Positions 1 through 8,899 are shown, counted from the first letter of the stretch. The stretch is 64,000 nucleotides of DNA from Oceanospirillaceae bacterium (GCA_024234265.1 JACKOM010000003.1:248001-312000), one strand, 5' to 3'. The notes: generated by a model not told the origin, from the sequence alone. A program made the numbers and translations.

Positions 1-959
1 TCGGCATCGCGGGCTGCATCCTGCCTGGCGCGCACGTTATCTTCGATGATGTCTTTTAAATCATCCACTGTGTACAGATACACATCGGACAAATCACCCA
101 CTTCCTGTTCGATATCCCGTGGTACGGCAATATCCACCATGAACATAGGCGCGTGTTTACGTTTTTTCAGGGCACGCTCCACTGCACCTTTACCTAAAAT
201 CGGCAGGGGGCTGGCGGTAGACGAAATAATAATATCGGCCTGGGGCAGTTCGTCGGGAATATCCGAGAGTAATACCGCACGTGCGCCAAACTGTTCAGCG
301 AGCGCCTGGGCGCGGGCCAGGGTGCGGTTGGCCACCACAATTTCTTTCACGCCGGCTTCCACCAGATGGCGGGCGACTAAGTCGATGGTTTCACCTGCCC
401 CAATCAACAGGGCGCGGTTTTTCGACAAATTCGCAAAAATGCGTTGCGCCAGACTTACCGCCGCAAACGCTACGGATACGGGGTTCTGGCCAATGGCGGT
501 ATCGGTGCGCACCTGTTTGGCAACACTGAAGGTCTGGCGGAATAAACGGCCTAATTCAGGCCCGATTGTTCCGGCTTCCTGGGCCACGGCAAAAGAAGAC
601 TTCATTTGCCCGAAAATCTGCGGCTCACCCAATACCAGGGAATCTAGCCCGCTGGCCACGCGCATCATGTGTTTAACGGCGTCTTCATCCGTGTGGCTGT
701 ACTGGCAGCGCCGTAATTCGTCCATACTCACACTGTGGTTCTGGCTCAACCAACGCAGCAGCTCTTCCTGGGGATTATGTTCTGCCGCACAGTAAATTTC
801 GGTGCGATTACAGGTGGAGAGAATAACCACCTCGTGGATGCCCCCCAAACCATTGGCCCCCTGCAGGGAAACCTGCATGGATTCGGGAGCAAACGAGACT
901 TTCTCGCGCACGGCCACGGGGGCGGTTTTGTGATTTATGCCTAAAGCCAATAATGTCAT
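1..959 (-). CDS. hemA: Glutamyl-tRNA reductase, 3' part beyond window
   Basis: HemA reduces glutamyl-tRNA(Glu) to glutamate-1-semialdehyde, the first committed step of C5-pathway tetrapyrrole synthesis in the cytoplasm. The minus-strand reading begins MTLLALGINHKTAPVAVRE, a typical HemA N-terminus, and contains the catalytic-Cys context ILSTCNRTE near residue 50. It continues through SGLDSLVLGEPQI and the NADPH-binding region GAGETIDL. About 319 codons are visible; the C-terminal dimerisation part lies outside the window. The gene is divergent from the TPR/lolB/ispE genes, the same arrangement as in Pseudomonas. Identity is near certain; the stop is not visible. Confidence 0.97.
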   Translation of the reverse strand, partial: MTLLALGINHKTAPVAVREKVSFAPESMQVSLQGANGLGGIHEVVILSTCNRTEIYCAAEHNPQEELLRWLSQNHSVSMDELRRCQYSHTDEDAVKHMMRVASGLDSLVLGEPQIFGQMKSSFAVAQEAGTIGPELGRLFRQTFSVAKQVRTDTAIGQNPVSVAFAAVSLAQRIFANLSKNRALLIGAGETIDLVARHLVEAGVKEIVVANRTLARAQALAEQFGARAVLLSDIPDELPQADIIISSTASPLPILGKGAVERALKKRKHAPMFMVDIAVPRDIEQEVGDLSDVYLYTVDDLKDIIEDNVRARQDAARDA

Positions 960-1119
960 GGACAGTAATTCAGTGCCGTAATGCAAGCAATCGTGTAAAA
1001 AAGGAGGGTATTATATCCACAAAGTCTGCAAAAGTTCGTATCTTTATAGGTGTGTTGCCCGCAAGGAACCCATTGCGTTGCTTTGCGTCAAACCCCGGCA
1101 CATTAATACAAGGTGATTT

Positions 1120-2781
1120 ATGGCCCGAACACTGTTGTTAATCCTCGCCCTGAGCCTGAGTTTAGGTTCCCATGCGCAAGGCGATGAGGAAAGCGCAGAA
1201 TACGGCGCAGAAACCCTCTATAACCTGTTGGTTGCCGAATTAGCCGGCCAACAGCAGCAATTTGATATTGCCCTGGGTAATTACCTGCTTGAAGCCCACC
1301 GCACCCAGGATGCCGGAGTTGCGGCCCGCGCCACCCAGATTGCGCAATATATAGGTGCTGAACAGGCCGCCCTGGACGCCGCCACCCTGTGGAGCCGCCT
1401 GGACCCACAAAGCGCCCTGGCCCAACAGGCCATGAGCATAGAACAACTGCGGGCCGAACACCTGGCCGATGCCATGTTAGCCCTGAAAAAAGCCCTCGAA
1501 CTGGACCCCGGCCTGCAGGTGCAGTATTTAACCGCCTATACCAGCAGTCTGAATAAAAACAGCCGCAGCCAACTGCTCGAACGCCTTGGCAGCCTGCACA
1601 ACAGTCATCCGGATAATGCCAGCATCAGCCTGACCCGCGCCATACTGCTGCAACAGCAACAGGATTTAAGCGCAGCAGATACAGAGCTCAATAACCTGCT
1701 CAAAAAGCATGTGAAGTACTATCCGGCCTGGATGTTAAAAGCCCGCCTGCTGACCGCGCAGAACAAAGATGATGCCGCCCTGGACACAGTAAAAAGTGCC
1801 CTGAAACACTTTCCTAAAGATAAAGCCCTGGGGGTGCTCAAGGCCCGCCTGCAGGTCAAAGTGAAAGACATTAAAGGTGCGCGTAAAACCTTCGCCCAAC
1901 TCAGTGAGCAATTCCCGGACGACGGCGCTATTCGCCTGCCACTCGCCCTGACCCTGCTGGAGCTGGGGGAATACCCAGAATCCCGCGAGCAGTTTCAGAT
2001 TCTGCTCGAACAGGGGGACTTACCCAACGAAGCACATTTTTATCTGGCGCGCCTGGATCTGCATGACGGCCAGTACGACGCCGCCCTGGAACACTTTCTG
2101 GCAATGGACGGCGGACGGGATTACCTCTCTGCCCAGGCGCAGATAGTACAGCTGTATGTCAAAAAAGAAGCCTACGGCCAGGCGATTGCCCATTTGCAGA
2201 AACAGCGGGAGCTCGACAGTGATAACCGTCAGACTTACTACCTGATGGAAGTTGAACTGTTAAACCGCCAGAAACGTTATGACGATGCCGCCGACCTGCT
2301 CAATGAAGCCCTCAGCGACTATCAGGACAATGTGGATTTACGTTACAGCCGCGCCATGGTGGCGGAAAAACTCGGTAACTACCCACAACTGGAGCAGGAT
2401 CTTACTTTTATCATCAACGCCGAGCCGGAAAATGCCACCGCCCTCAATGCCTTGGGTTACACCCTGGCGGACCGGGCACAACGCCTCGAAGAAGCCCTCA
2501 AACTGATTCAACGGGCCCGCGAACTGGCCCCGGAAGATCCGGCCATTCTCGACAGCCTGGGCTGGGTATATTTCCGTCTGGGCAAATTACAGGAGGCACT
2601 GAACAACCTGCGTCAGGCCTATAACCTGATGCCAGACCCGGAAATCGCCGCCCACCTGGGGGAAGTACTCTGGCAGCAGGGTTTGTTTAAAGAAGCCCGC
2701 AATGTATGGGATGAAGCCCTGAGCAAACAGCCCAATAACCTGATTATCAAACGCACCATGGAACGCCTGATCAAACCATGA
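1120..2781 (+). CDS. Periplasmic/secreted tetratricopeptide repeat protein
   Basis: This 553-residue protein has an N-terminal signal peptide (ARTLLLILALSLSLGSHAQG). The rest is almost entirely helical TPR-type repeats with recurring A/L/Y spacing, for example LNALGYTLADRAQRLEEAL and LDSLGWVYFRLGKLQEAL near residues 440-510. Its start has an AAGGTG ribosome-binding site. The stop overlaps the lolB start by four bases (ATGA), so translation is probably coupled. Orthologs sit upstream of lolB in Pseudomonas. TPR proteins scaffold protein complexes, so a role in envelope biogenesis is a reasonable inference, but no specific partner can be read from the sequence. Confidence 0.9.
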   Translation: MARTLLLILALSLSLGSHAQGDEESAEYGAETLYNLLVAELAGQQQQFDIALGNYLLEAHRTQDAGVAARATQIAQYIGAEQAALDAATLWSRLDPQSALAQQAMSIEQLRAEHLADAMLALKKALELDPGLQVQYLTAYTSSLNKNSRSQLLERLGSLHNSHPDNASISLTRAILLQQQQDLSAADTELNNLLKKHVKYYPAWMLKARLLTAQNKDDAALDTVKSALKHFPKDKALGVLKARLQVKVKDIKGARKTFAQLSEQFPDDGAIRLPLALTLLELGEYPESREQFQILLEQGDLPNEAHFYLARLDLHDGQYDAALEHFLAMDGGRDYLSAQAQIVQLYVKKEAYGQAIAHLQKQRELDSDNRQTYYLMEVELLNRQKRYDDAADLLNEALSDYQDNVDLRYSRAMVAEKLGNYPQLEQDLTFIINAEPENATALNALGYTLADRAQRLEEALKLIQRARELAPEDPAILDSLGWVYFRLGKLQEALNNLRQAYNLMPDPEIAAHLGEVLWQQGLFKEARNVWDEALSKQPNNLIIKRTMERLIKP

Positions 2782-3329
2782 GACGTTTCCTCTGCCTGTT
2801 ATGTCTGGCTGGCCTGCTCAGCGCCTGCAGCTCCCTGCCCCAATCCGGCAACACCGCGCAGGACAGCGGGCAACACTGGCGGCTGGAAGGCAAACTGGGC
2901 ATAACCACCCCCAAAGAATCCGTCTCAGGTTTTGTTTCCTGGAAACAGAATGATGGGCAATACCTGATCAATGTCTCCGGCCCCCTCGGCAGCGGTGCAA
3001 TCGAGATTGAAGGGACACCGCTGATGATCACCCTGCGCCAGGGCAACCGTGAAATCAGCAGCGAATCCCCTGAAGCACTGATTTATGACCAGCTCGGCTG
3101 GTTTTTCCCAGTGCGCCACTTGCAATATTGGGTGCAAGGGCAAGTTTCCCCCTACGCCGCAATCGACAAACAAACTCTTAATGGTCAGCGCCTTGAGCAC
3201 CTCTGGCAGGATAATTGGGAAGTGGAGTACTTCCGCTGGGATGAATACCACCAGCTGCCCAGTAAAATCCGCATATCCCAGGGCGACTGGCGTTTTATGT
3301 TAGTTATCAAACAATGGAATCAGGGATGA
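2778..3329 (+). CDS. lolB: Outer-membrane lipoprotein receptor LolB
   Basis: LolB receives lipoproteins from the periplasmic carrier LolA and inserts them into the inner leaflet of the outer membrane. The 183-residue product has a lipobox signal peptide (LAGLLSACSSL, acylated Cys at about residue 17). The family pattern follows: WRLEGKLGI, a beta-rich core, and IYDQLGWFFPVRHLQYWVQG near residues 103-123. Length matches the family. It starts within the stop of the TPR gene and its stop overlaps the ispE start, so the three genes look like one translationally coupled operon. Confidence 0.96.
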   Translation: MRRFLCLLCLAGLLSACSSLPQSGNTAQDSGQHWRLEGKLGITTPKESVSGFVSWKQNDGQYLINVSGPLGSGAIEIEGTPLMITLRQGNREISSESPEALIYDQLGWFFPVRHLQYWVQGQVSPYAAIDKQTLNGQRLEHLWQDNWEVEYFRWDEYHQLPSKIRISQGDWRFMLVIKQWNQG

Positions 3330-4174
3330 AGCAGTTAACCCTTCCCAGCCCGGCAAAACTTAATCTGTTCCTGCACATCAATGGCCGACGCGCTGATGGT
3401 TACCATGAACTGCAGACTATTTTTCAGTTTATTGACCATGCCGATACCCTCTACCTGAGTGAACGCCAGGACAGCGACATACGTTTATTAACGGATTTCC
3501 CCGGAGTCCCCGCGGAGCAGAATCTGATCGTGCGCGCAGCTCGCCTGCTGCAGGCTAAAACCGGCTGCCAGAAAGGCGCCGATATTCGCATCGATAAAAT
3601 TCTGCCCATGGGCGGCGGTTTAGGCGGCGGCTCATCCAACGCAGCCACCACCCTGCTCGGCCTCAATGCCCTTTGGCAAACCGGTGCCAGTATTGATGAA
3701 CTCGCCCACTGGGGTCTTGCCCTGGGGGCTGACGTGCCGGTTTTTGTACGCGGCGAAGCCTGCTGGGCAGAAGGTGTGGGTGAAATTATCACCCCCATGC
3801 CGGAGCTGACAGAAAACTGGTTTGTCGTGGTTGTCCCCCCCTGCCAGGTGAATACCGGCAAAATTTTTTCGTACGAGGGTTTGACAAGAGACACGCCTAA
3901 GTGCAAAATTAGCGCCGCCTTGAGGGGCCAGGGTCGAAATGACTGCGAACCGGTAGTTAAAAACCTCTACAAAGATGTTGCTAACTCACTGAATTTGTTA
4001 GATAATTTCGGAACTGCAAAAATGACAGGCACCGGAGCTTGTGTCTACACAGAGACAAGTACTGAAGAAGAAGCTAAACAGATTCTTAGTCAGCTACCGG
4101 AAAGCGTAAAAGCGTTTGTAGCCAAAGGGATTAATCGCAATCCACTGCAAAACACGCTGCATGTCATATCTTGA
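3326..4174 (+). CDS. ispE: 4-diphosphocytidyl-2-C-methyl-D-erythritol kinase
   Basis: IspE phosphorylates CDP-methylerythritol in the non-mevalonate isoprenoid pathway. The sequence shows GHMP-kinase hallmarks: the N-terminal PSPAKLNLFLHINGRRADGYH segment in part, then the glycine-rich ATP loop LPMGGGLGGGSSNAAT near residue 95. A C-terminal GTGACVY motif follows. I chose the ATG at 3326, which overlaps the lolB stop as ATGA and gives 282 residues; an in-frame ATG four codons upstream (3314) is possible. After about position 3880 codon use becomes more A/T-rich, but the family motifs remain intact. Confidence 0.95.
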   Translation: MKQLTLPSPAKLNLFLHINGRRADGYHELQTIFQFIDHADTLYLSERQDSDIRLLTDFPGVPAEQNLIVRAARLLQAKTGCQKGADIRIDKILPMGGGLGGGSSNAATTLLGLNALWQTGASIDELAHWGLALGADVPVFVRGEACWAEGVGEIITPMPELTENWFVVVVPPCQVNTGKIFSYEGLTRDTPKCKISAALRGQGRNDCEPVVKNLYKDVANSLNLLDNFGTAKMTGTGACVYTETSTEEEAKQILSQLPESVKAFVAKGINRNPLQNTLHVIS

Positions 4175-4178
4175 ATAC

Positions 4179-4253
4179 AGGGGTGTCGCCAAGCGGTAAG
4201 GCAGCAGGTTTTGATCCTGCCATGCGTTGGTTCGAATCCAGCCACCCCTGCCA
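4179..4253 (+). tRNA. tRNA-Gln (anticodon UUG)
   Basis: A full cloverleaf can be drawn. The acceptor stem AGGGGTG pairs with CACCCCT, the anticodon stem GCAGG/CCTGC closes the loop TTTTGAT (anticodon TTG at 4211-4213), and the T-arm carries GGTTCGAATCC. Discriminator G and an encoded CCA follow. It lies between ispE and prs, as in Pseudomonas. Confidence 0.97.
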
Positions 4254-4309
4254 ATTTTCTTCTAGACTCCATCCAGTATCTCTACCAGCAATAGACAAGA
4301 GGGCTTAAC

Positions 4310-5254
4310 GTGTCCAAGTTAATGGTCTTTTCCGGCAACGCCAACCCAGAATTAGCCCGTTTAATTGTTGAGCATCTGGATCTGCCCCTGGGCGATGCAG
4401 TCGTGGGTCAGTTCAGCGATGGCGAAATCACCATCGAAATCCGCGAAAACGTACGTGGTAAAGATGTTTTTGTTATTCAATCCACCTGCGTACCGACTAA
4501 CGACAACATTATCGAACTCTTATTAATGGTGGATGCTCTGCGTCGTTCTTCCGCAGGCCGTATCACCGCCGTTATTCCTTATTATGGTTATGCCCGCCAG
4601 GACCGCCGTGTGCGTTCCGCCCGTGTACCTATCAGCGCCAAAGTGGTTGCCGACATGGTGCAGGCCGCCGGTGTTGACCGCGTATTAACCGTCGACTTAC
4701 ACGCTGACCAGATCCAGGGTTTCTTCAATATCCCTGTGGACAACGTTTACGGCTCACCGATTCTGCTCGACGACATTGAAAAACAAGCTTACGAAGACCT
4801 GATCGTGGTATCCCCTGACGTGGGTGGTGTAGTGCGTGCCCGCGCAATCGCCAAACAACTGGACGATGCCGATCTCGCCATCATCGACAAACGCCGCCCG
4901 CAGGCCAACGTATCCCAGGTTATGCACATCATCGGTGATGTACAGGGCCGTACCTGTGTACTGGTTGATGACATGGTCGATACCGCTGGCACCCTATGTA
5001 AAGCAGCTGCCGCTCTGAAAGAATTTGGCGCGAAAAAAGTTGTGGCCTACTGTACACATCCTGTACTATCCGGCCCCGCAATCGACAACATCAAAAACTC
5101 TGCGCTGGATGAACTGGTTGTTACCGATACCATCCCGCTGAGTGAAGCAGCCAAAAGCTGCGGCAAAATCCGTCAGCTGACCCTTTCCGGGTTGCTGGCC
5201 GAGTCGATTCGCCGCGTAAACAATGAAGAATCTATCAGCGCCATGTTCCGCTAA
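4310..5254 (+). CDS. prs: Ribose-phosphate pyrophosphokinase
   Basis: Prs makes PRPP from ribose-5-phosphate and ATP, feeding purine, pyrimidine, histidine, tryptophan and NAD synthesis. The 314-residue product has the class I features: MVFSGNANPELA at the N-terminus, YYGYARQDRR (ATP and Mg binding) near residue 95, the VDLHADQIQGFF segment, and the PRPP loop LVDDMVDTAGT near residue 220. It begins with GTG; the AAGAGGG just upstream serves as ribosome-binding site. A strong hairpin follows before rplY. Confidence 0.98.
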   Translation: MSKLMVFSGNANPELARLIVEHLDLPLGDAVVGQFSDGEITIEIRENVRGKDVFVIQSTCVPTNDNIIELLLMVDALRRSSAGRITAVIPYYGYARQDRRVRSARVPISAKVVADMVQAAGVDRVLTVDLHADQIQGFFNIPVDNVYGSPILLDDIEKQAYEDLIVVSPDVGGVVRARAIAKQLDDADLAIIDKRRPQANVSQVMHIIGDVQGRTCVLVDDMVDTAGTLCKAAAALKEFGAKKVVAYCTHPVLSGPAIDNIKNSALDELVVTDTIPLSEAAKSCGKIRQLTLSGLLAESIRRVNNEESISAMFR

Positions 5255-5302
5255 CGCAAACGGGCACTGACAGTTGCGGGCTCACAAGGCCTGCACCCGA
5301 AC

Positions 5303-5336
5303 GCCTTAACTCTGGTCGCGGAGTTAAGGCTGTTTT
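5303..5336 (+). terminator. Hairpin between prs and rplY
   Basis: A perfect 10-bp stem (GCCTTAACTC / GAGTTAAGGC) with an 8-base loop is followed by TGTTTTCATT. This looks like a rho-independent terminator or partial attenuator between prs and rplY; the T-tract is imperfect. Confidence 0.7.
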
Positions 5337-5356
5337 CATTATTGAGGATATGAAAA

Positions 5357-5965
5357 ATGACCACTTTTAATTTGAACGCCGAAGTGCGCCAAGACCTGGG
5401 GAAAGGTGCGAGCCGCCGCCTGCGTCGTGGTGACAGCGCACAGACTCCTGCCGTTGTTTACGGTGGCGAAGCTGCGCCTGTGAGTTTGACTCTGGCCCAC
5501 AAAGAAATCGTTAAACTGCTCGAGAACGAAGCTGTTTACGCCAGCACCATCAACCTGAACGTTGCTGGTAAAACTGAACAGGTTCTGCTGAAAGCTCTGC
5601 AGCGTCACCCTTACAAGCCTGTAATCGTGCACGTTGACTTCCAGCGTATCTCTGCAAACACCGTGATCAAAGTTCACGTACCTGTACACTTCACCAACCA
5701 GGAAAACTGTGCTGGTGTGAAACAGGGCGGCGGCCAGATTCACCACCACCTGTCTGACATCGAAGTTTCTTGCGCTGCTAACGCACTGCCAGAATTCATC
5801 GAAGTTGACATGACCAACGTGGCCCTGGGCACCGTGATCCACCTGTCTGACCTGAAACTGCCAAACGGCGTTCAGTCTGTAGCTCTGGCTCACAAACACG
5901 ATACCGCTGTGGTATCTGTTGATGCTCCTAAAGGTGCTGCTGCCGCTGAAGAAGCTGCTGAGTAA
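5357..5965 (+). CDS. rplY: 50S ribosomal protein L25, long (Ctc-type) form
   Basis: L25 binds 5S rRNA in the large subunit. The product has 202 residues, so it is the two-domain CTC/TL5 form rather than the roughly 94-residue E. coli form. The N-terminal domain shows REDLGKGASRRLRR-like residues (here RQDLGKGASRRLRR) and a second beta-rich domain runs to the Ala/Glu-rich tail AAAAEEAAE. A GAGGAT ribosome-binding site precedes the ATG. It is followed directly by pth, as in Pseudomonas. Confidence 0.96.
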   Translation: MTTFNLNAEVRQDLGKGASRRLRRGDSAQTPAVVYGGEAAPVSLTLAHKEIVKLLENEAVYASTINLNVAGKTEQVLLKALQRHPYKPVIVHVDFQRISANTVIKVHVPVHFTNQENCAGVKQGGGQIHHHLSDIEVSCAANALPEFIEVDMTNVALGTVIHLSDLKLPNGVQSVALAHKHDTAVVSVDAPKGAAAAEEAAE

Positions 5966-5986
5966 TCGGCACGTAGGGATTAGCTT

Positions 5987-6574
5987 GTGACGGATAAAAT
6001 TAAGCTCATTGTTGGCCTGGGTAACCCGGGTGAAGAATATGCTCAAACCCGTCACAACGCTGGTGCCTGGTTTTTGGCTGCAGTTGCGGATTACTTCAAC
6101 TGCAGCTTAAAACCTGAAAAAAAATTCCATGGTTTAGCCGGTAAAATTTCCATCGCCGGTGAAGATGTGTGGCTCCTGTTCCCCGCCACCTACATGAATT
6201 TAAGTGGCCAGGCTGTTGCAGCCCTCGCCAACTTCTACAAAATCTCCCCCAGTGAAATTCTCGTTGCCCACGATGAACTTGATTTACCCGTTGGTGTTGC
6301 CCGTTTCAAAAAAGATGGCGGCCACGGTGGGCAAAACGGTCTGAAAGACATCATCAGCAAACTGGGTGGTCAGAAAGATTTTTACCGTTTACGCATTGGC
6401 ATTGGCCACCCCGGTGATAAAAGCCTGGTAACCGGCCATGTACTGGGCCGCCCCAGCGTAAGCGACAAACAAAAAATTGAAGCCGTCATCGACGAAGCCA
6501 TGCGCGAAGTGGAAAACACCGTGCGTGGCGACTGGGCCAAGGCCATGACACGCTTACACACTTTCAAAGCATAA
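5987..6574 (+). CDS. pth: Peptidyl-tRNA hydrolase
   Basis: Pth cleaves peptidyl-tRNAs released prematurely from ribosomes. The 195-residue product carries the family motifs: VGLGNPGEEYAQTRHNAG at the N-terminus with the catalytic His of TRHNAG (about residue 22), PATYMNLSGQAV, and HDELDLPVG with GGHGGQNGLKDI near residues 90-115. The start is GTG, 21 bases after rplY, consistent with an operon. The C-terminus and length are typical. Confidence 0.97.
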   Translation: MTDKIKLIVGLGNPGEEYAQTRHNAGAWFLAAVADYFNCSLKPEKKFHGLAGKISIAGEDVWLLFPATYMNLSGQAVAALANFYKISPSEILVAHDELDLPVGVARFKKDGGHGGQNGLKDIISKLGGQKDFYRLRIGIGHPGDKSLVTGHVLGRPSVSDKQKIEAVIDEAMREVENTVRGDWAKAMTRLHTFKA

Positions 6575-6585
6575 GGTGATCTGAC

Positions 6586-7676
6586 ATGGGTTTTAAATGT
6601 GGCATTGTTGGTTTACCCAACGTAGGTAAATCCACCCTGTTCAACGCATTAACCAAAGCCGGTATCGGTGCCGAGAACTTCCCGTTCTGCACCATCGAAC
6701 CTAACTCCGGTGTGGTGCCAATGCCTGACCCACGTTTAGATGCACTGGCTGATATCGTAAAACCAGAGCGTGTTATTCCTACTTCGATGGAGTTTGTGGA
6801 TATCGCCGGTTTAGTAAAAGGCGCGTCCAAAGGTGAAGGTCTGGGTAACCAGTTCCTGGCCAACATCCGTGAAACCGACGCCATCGCCCACGTAGTACGT
6901 TGTTTTGAAGACGACAACGTCGTGCACGTTGCCAACCAGGTGAACCCAGCAGAAGACATCGCGATTATTAACCTGGAATTAATTCTGGCTGACCTGGAAT
7001 CCGCTGAAAAACAATTACAGCGTATCGTGCGTATCGCCAAAGGCGGCGACAAAGAAGCCGTTGCCGATAAAAACCTGCTGGAGCGTATTGTTGCCCACCT
7101 GCAGGAAGAAAAACCTGTGCGCTCCCTCAGCCTCAACGATGACGAAAAAGCGCGTATTAACTCCTACCACATGATTACCATCAAACCGACCATGTACATT
7201 GCCAACGTGGCCGAAGACGGTTTTGAAAATAACCCCCACCTGGACACAGTGCGTGCCCTTGCTGCAGAGGAAAAAGCCGTTGTGGTACCTATCTGCAATA
7301 AAATCGAAGCGGAAATCAGCGAGCTGGACGACGAAGACAAACAAATGTTCTTAGAAGAACTGGGCATCGCTGAACCGGCCTCAACTTAGTGATCCGCGCC
7401 GGTTATGAATTATTAGGCCTGCAAACCTATTTCACCGCAGGTGTAAAAGAAGTGCGTGCCTGGACAGTTAAAGTAGGTGCCACTGCACCAAAAGCCGCCG
7501 CGGTTATTCACACAGACTTTGAAAAAGGTTTTATCCGCGCGGAAGTCATTTCCTACGCCGATTTCATTCAATTCAAAGGTGAAGCGGGTGCCAAAGATGC
7601 CGGTAAATGGCGTTTGGAAGGCAAAGACTATATCGTCAAAGACGGCGATGTAATGCACTTCCGTTTTAACGTGTAA
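6586..7676 (+). pseudogene. ychF: ychF GTPase/ATPase, interrupted by a 1-base deletion
   Basis: YchF (OLA1 family) is a ribosome-associated ATPase of the Obg superfamily. The first frame (6586-7389) holds the P-loop GLPNVGKST, the G3 region DIAGLVKGAS, and the NKIEAE segment. It stops after EEPAST-like residues (AEPAST). The next frame (7389-7676) begins at VIRAGYELLGLQTYFTAGVK, the C-terminal TGS domain. Adding one G at about 7376-7380 (ACCGGCC to ACCGGGCC) restores EPGLNLVIRAGY and one reading frame of exactly 363 codons, the family length. Either a real frameshift that removes the TGS domain, or a sequencing error; the domain halves are otherwise undamaged, which favours error. Confidence 0.9.
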
Positions 7677-7685
7677 CCTTATTTC

Positions 7686-7797
7686 GCATACCGGCCATTC
7701 CTGGCCCCGTTAATTGCTCCTGCATAAACGGCATACCGGCCATCCCTGGCCCCGTTAATTGCTCCTGCATTAAACGGCATACCGGCCATCCCTGGCC
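7686..7797. repeat. Tandem 45-46 bp repeat, about 2.5 copies
   Basis: Units start at 7686, 7731 and 7777. Each contains the imperfect palindrome GGCCATCCCTGGCC followed by CCGTTAATTGCTCCTGCAT; the third copy is truncated after its palindrome. The array lies between the ychF stop and a bidirectional terminator, so it would be transcribed in the 3' untranslated region as a row of small hairpins. Function unknown. Confidence 0.9.
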
Positions 7798-7799
7798 AT

Positions 7800-7829
7800 A
7801 AAAAAACCCGGCATTGCCGGGTTTTTTTA
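7800..7829. terminator. Bidirectional rho-independent terminator
   Basis: Stem CCCGGC/GCCGGG with an ATT loop is flanked by A-run and T-run on both sides. It can end ychF on the plus strand and the lipoprotein genes on the minus strand. Confidence 0.9.
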
Positions 7830-7842
7830 TACATAAATCAAT

Positions 7843-8163
7843 TCAGCCCGCGCAGATTCCCTGCATACGGATTTTATTGGTCCAGTATAAAAAGCCATGG
7901 TCGGTGGAATATTGTGTGCTCACCGCACTTACCCCCGCCGGGCATTTTTCAATTAACTGTTTTTTGGCGTCATCCACATATTGCGTATCAAACGCAAAAC
8001 CTAAAATCACCCGTTGACTGGTTTCCACCACCACAACTTTACGCTCAGTGGCATTGGCCTTAACCGGGTCAAAATCACTGATATGTTGCAGGTGAATCGA
8101 GTGGGTGCAGCCGCCTGTAAAAAGCAGCGTAAGCACCAGCAGGCTTAAATAAATACGTTGCAT
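7843..8163 (-). CDS. Small lipoprotein, paralog of the next gene
   Basis: The 106-residue product has a lipobox signal peptide (LLVLTLLFTGGCTH, Cys at about 19). The mature part contains VILGFAFDTQYVDDAKKQL and ends in a Cys close to the C-terminus. It aligns with the neighbouring upstream gene over LGxAFxxxxVDxAxxxL, a conserved mid Cys-x-xG segment and the terminal G-x-C, so the two are paralogs. A ribosome-binding site (AAGGG) precedes the ATG. It lies three bases after the neighbouring gene, so they are probably co-transcribed. I do not recognise the family beyond bacterial lipoprotein; function unknown. Confidence 0.85.
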   Translation of the reverse strand: MQRIYLSLLVLTLLFTGGCTHSIHLQHISDFDPVKANATERKVVVVETSQRVILGFAFDTQYVDDAKKQLIEKCPAGVSAVSTQYSTDHGFLYWTNKIRMQGICAG

Positions 8164-8166
8164 AAT

Positions 8167-8472
8167 TTAACCCTTGTTGCAGTAACCACTGGCCACCACT
8201 TCCCGTTTAAATACCAGCACATACGCTGTGTATTGGAACTTGGTTAAAATACCTTCGATTTTGCCGCCCTGGCACTGGCTTTTTAAATCCAGAATGGCTT
8301 CATCCACAAAATCATTGCTGAAGGCTATGCCTAAAAAATTCCAGCTGCTGGTGGTCGCAAATACTTCATGGCTGCGATTTGCCGGCACCTGGGTTAAGGA
8401 TACGGAACTTAAACTCACACAACCGGTAAAACTGCTCAGCAGCATGCCCAGTAATACAAAACGTTTTAACAT
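8167..8472 (-). CDS. Small lipoprotein, paralog of the previous gene
   Basis: The 101-residue product starts MLKRFVLLGMLLSSFTGCVSL with a lipobox Cys at about residue 18. The mature domain shows NFLGIAFSNDFVDEAILDL, matching the downstream paralog, with two further Cys residues likely to form a disulfide. Three possible starts lie in tandem (GTG ATG ATG); AAGGAGTG places the ribosome best for the last ATG at 8472. It is the middle gene of a probable three-lipoprotein operon. Function unknown. Confidence 0.84.
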   Translation of the reverse strand: MLKRFVLLGMLLSSFTGCVSLSSVSLTQVPANRSHEVFATTSSWNFLGIAFSNDFVDEAILDLKSQCQGGKIEGILTKFQYTAYVLVFKREVVASGYCNKG

Positions 8473-8485
8473 CATCACTCCTTAA

Positions 8486-8899
8486 TTAACGGATGCAGTC
8501 GGCCTTCACGCCTACAATTTCACCGGTTACCGGGCCAAAACCTTTGGCCTCACGCACCGAACGTATGCTGGTTAAACGGCCACTGGGGCACTTCACCAAT
8601 AAATATTCCTGTAAACGCTGCGCATAGGTATCATCAAACACCGGGTTGCCTGTCTTAGGCCCCATGTTAATTAACGCCAGAATATCGCGCAGTTCTTTAA
8701 AATCCTGGGATGCCTTCCCCCGGGTGGCAATGCGCCCGGTCTCCGCGATACCCGCCATATTCAGGCCCAGCTCACTTAACTGAACCTCAACCTCCACCAG
8801 TTCACCGCGGCTCTGGTCTATGTCCCCTATCTGCACCCGGTCCAGACGCGCACAACCACTGCTGCCTATCACCAGTGCCAACAGCACTATCCAACGCAT
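8486..8899 (-). CDS. Hypothetical lipoprotein
   Basis: I start this gene at the ATG at 8899, which follows AGGAGGAAAC and yields MRWIVLLALVIGSSGCARL, a signal peptide with lipobox Cys at about 16; product 137 residues. The mature part is soluble, with VEVEVQLSELGLNMAGI and two late Cys residues (LLVKCPSG and KADCIR). That Cys pattern resembles the two downstream lipoproteins, though direct similarity is weak. First gene of the lipoprotein cluster. Function not recognisable. Confidence 0.83.
   Translation of the reverse strand: MRWIVLLALVIGSSGCARLDRVQIGDIDQSRGELVEVEVQLSELGLNMAGIAETGRIATRGKASQDFKELRDILALINMGPKTGNPVFDDTYAQRLQEYLLVKCPSGRLTSIRSVREAKGFGPVTGEIVGVKADCIR

Noticed and set aside
46..795. 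Long plus-strand open frame over hemA
   Set aside because: It is the antisense shadow of hemA, whose minus-strand translation matches the family throughout.
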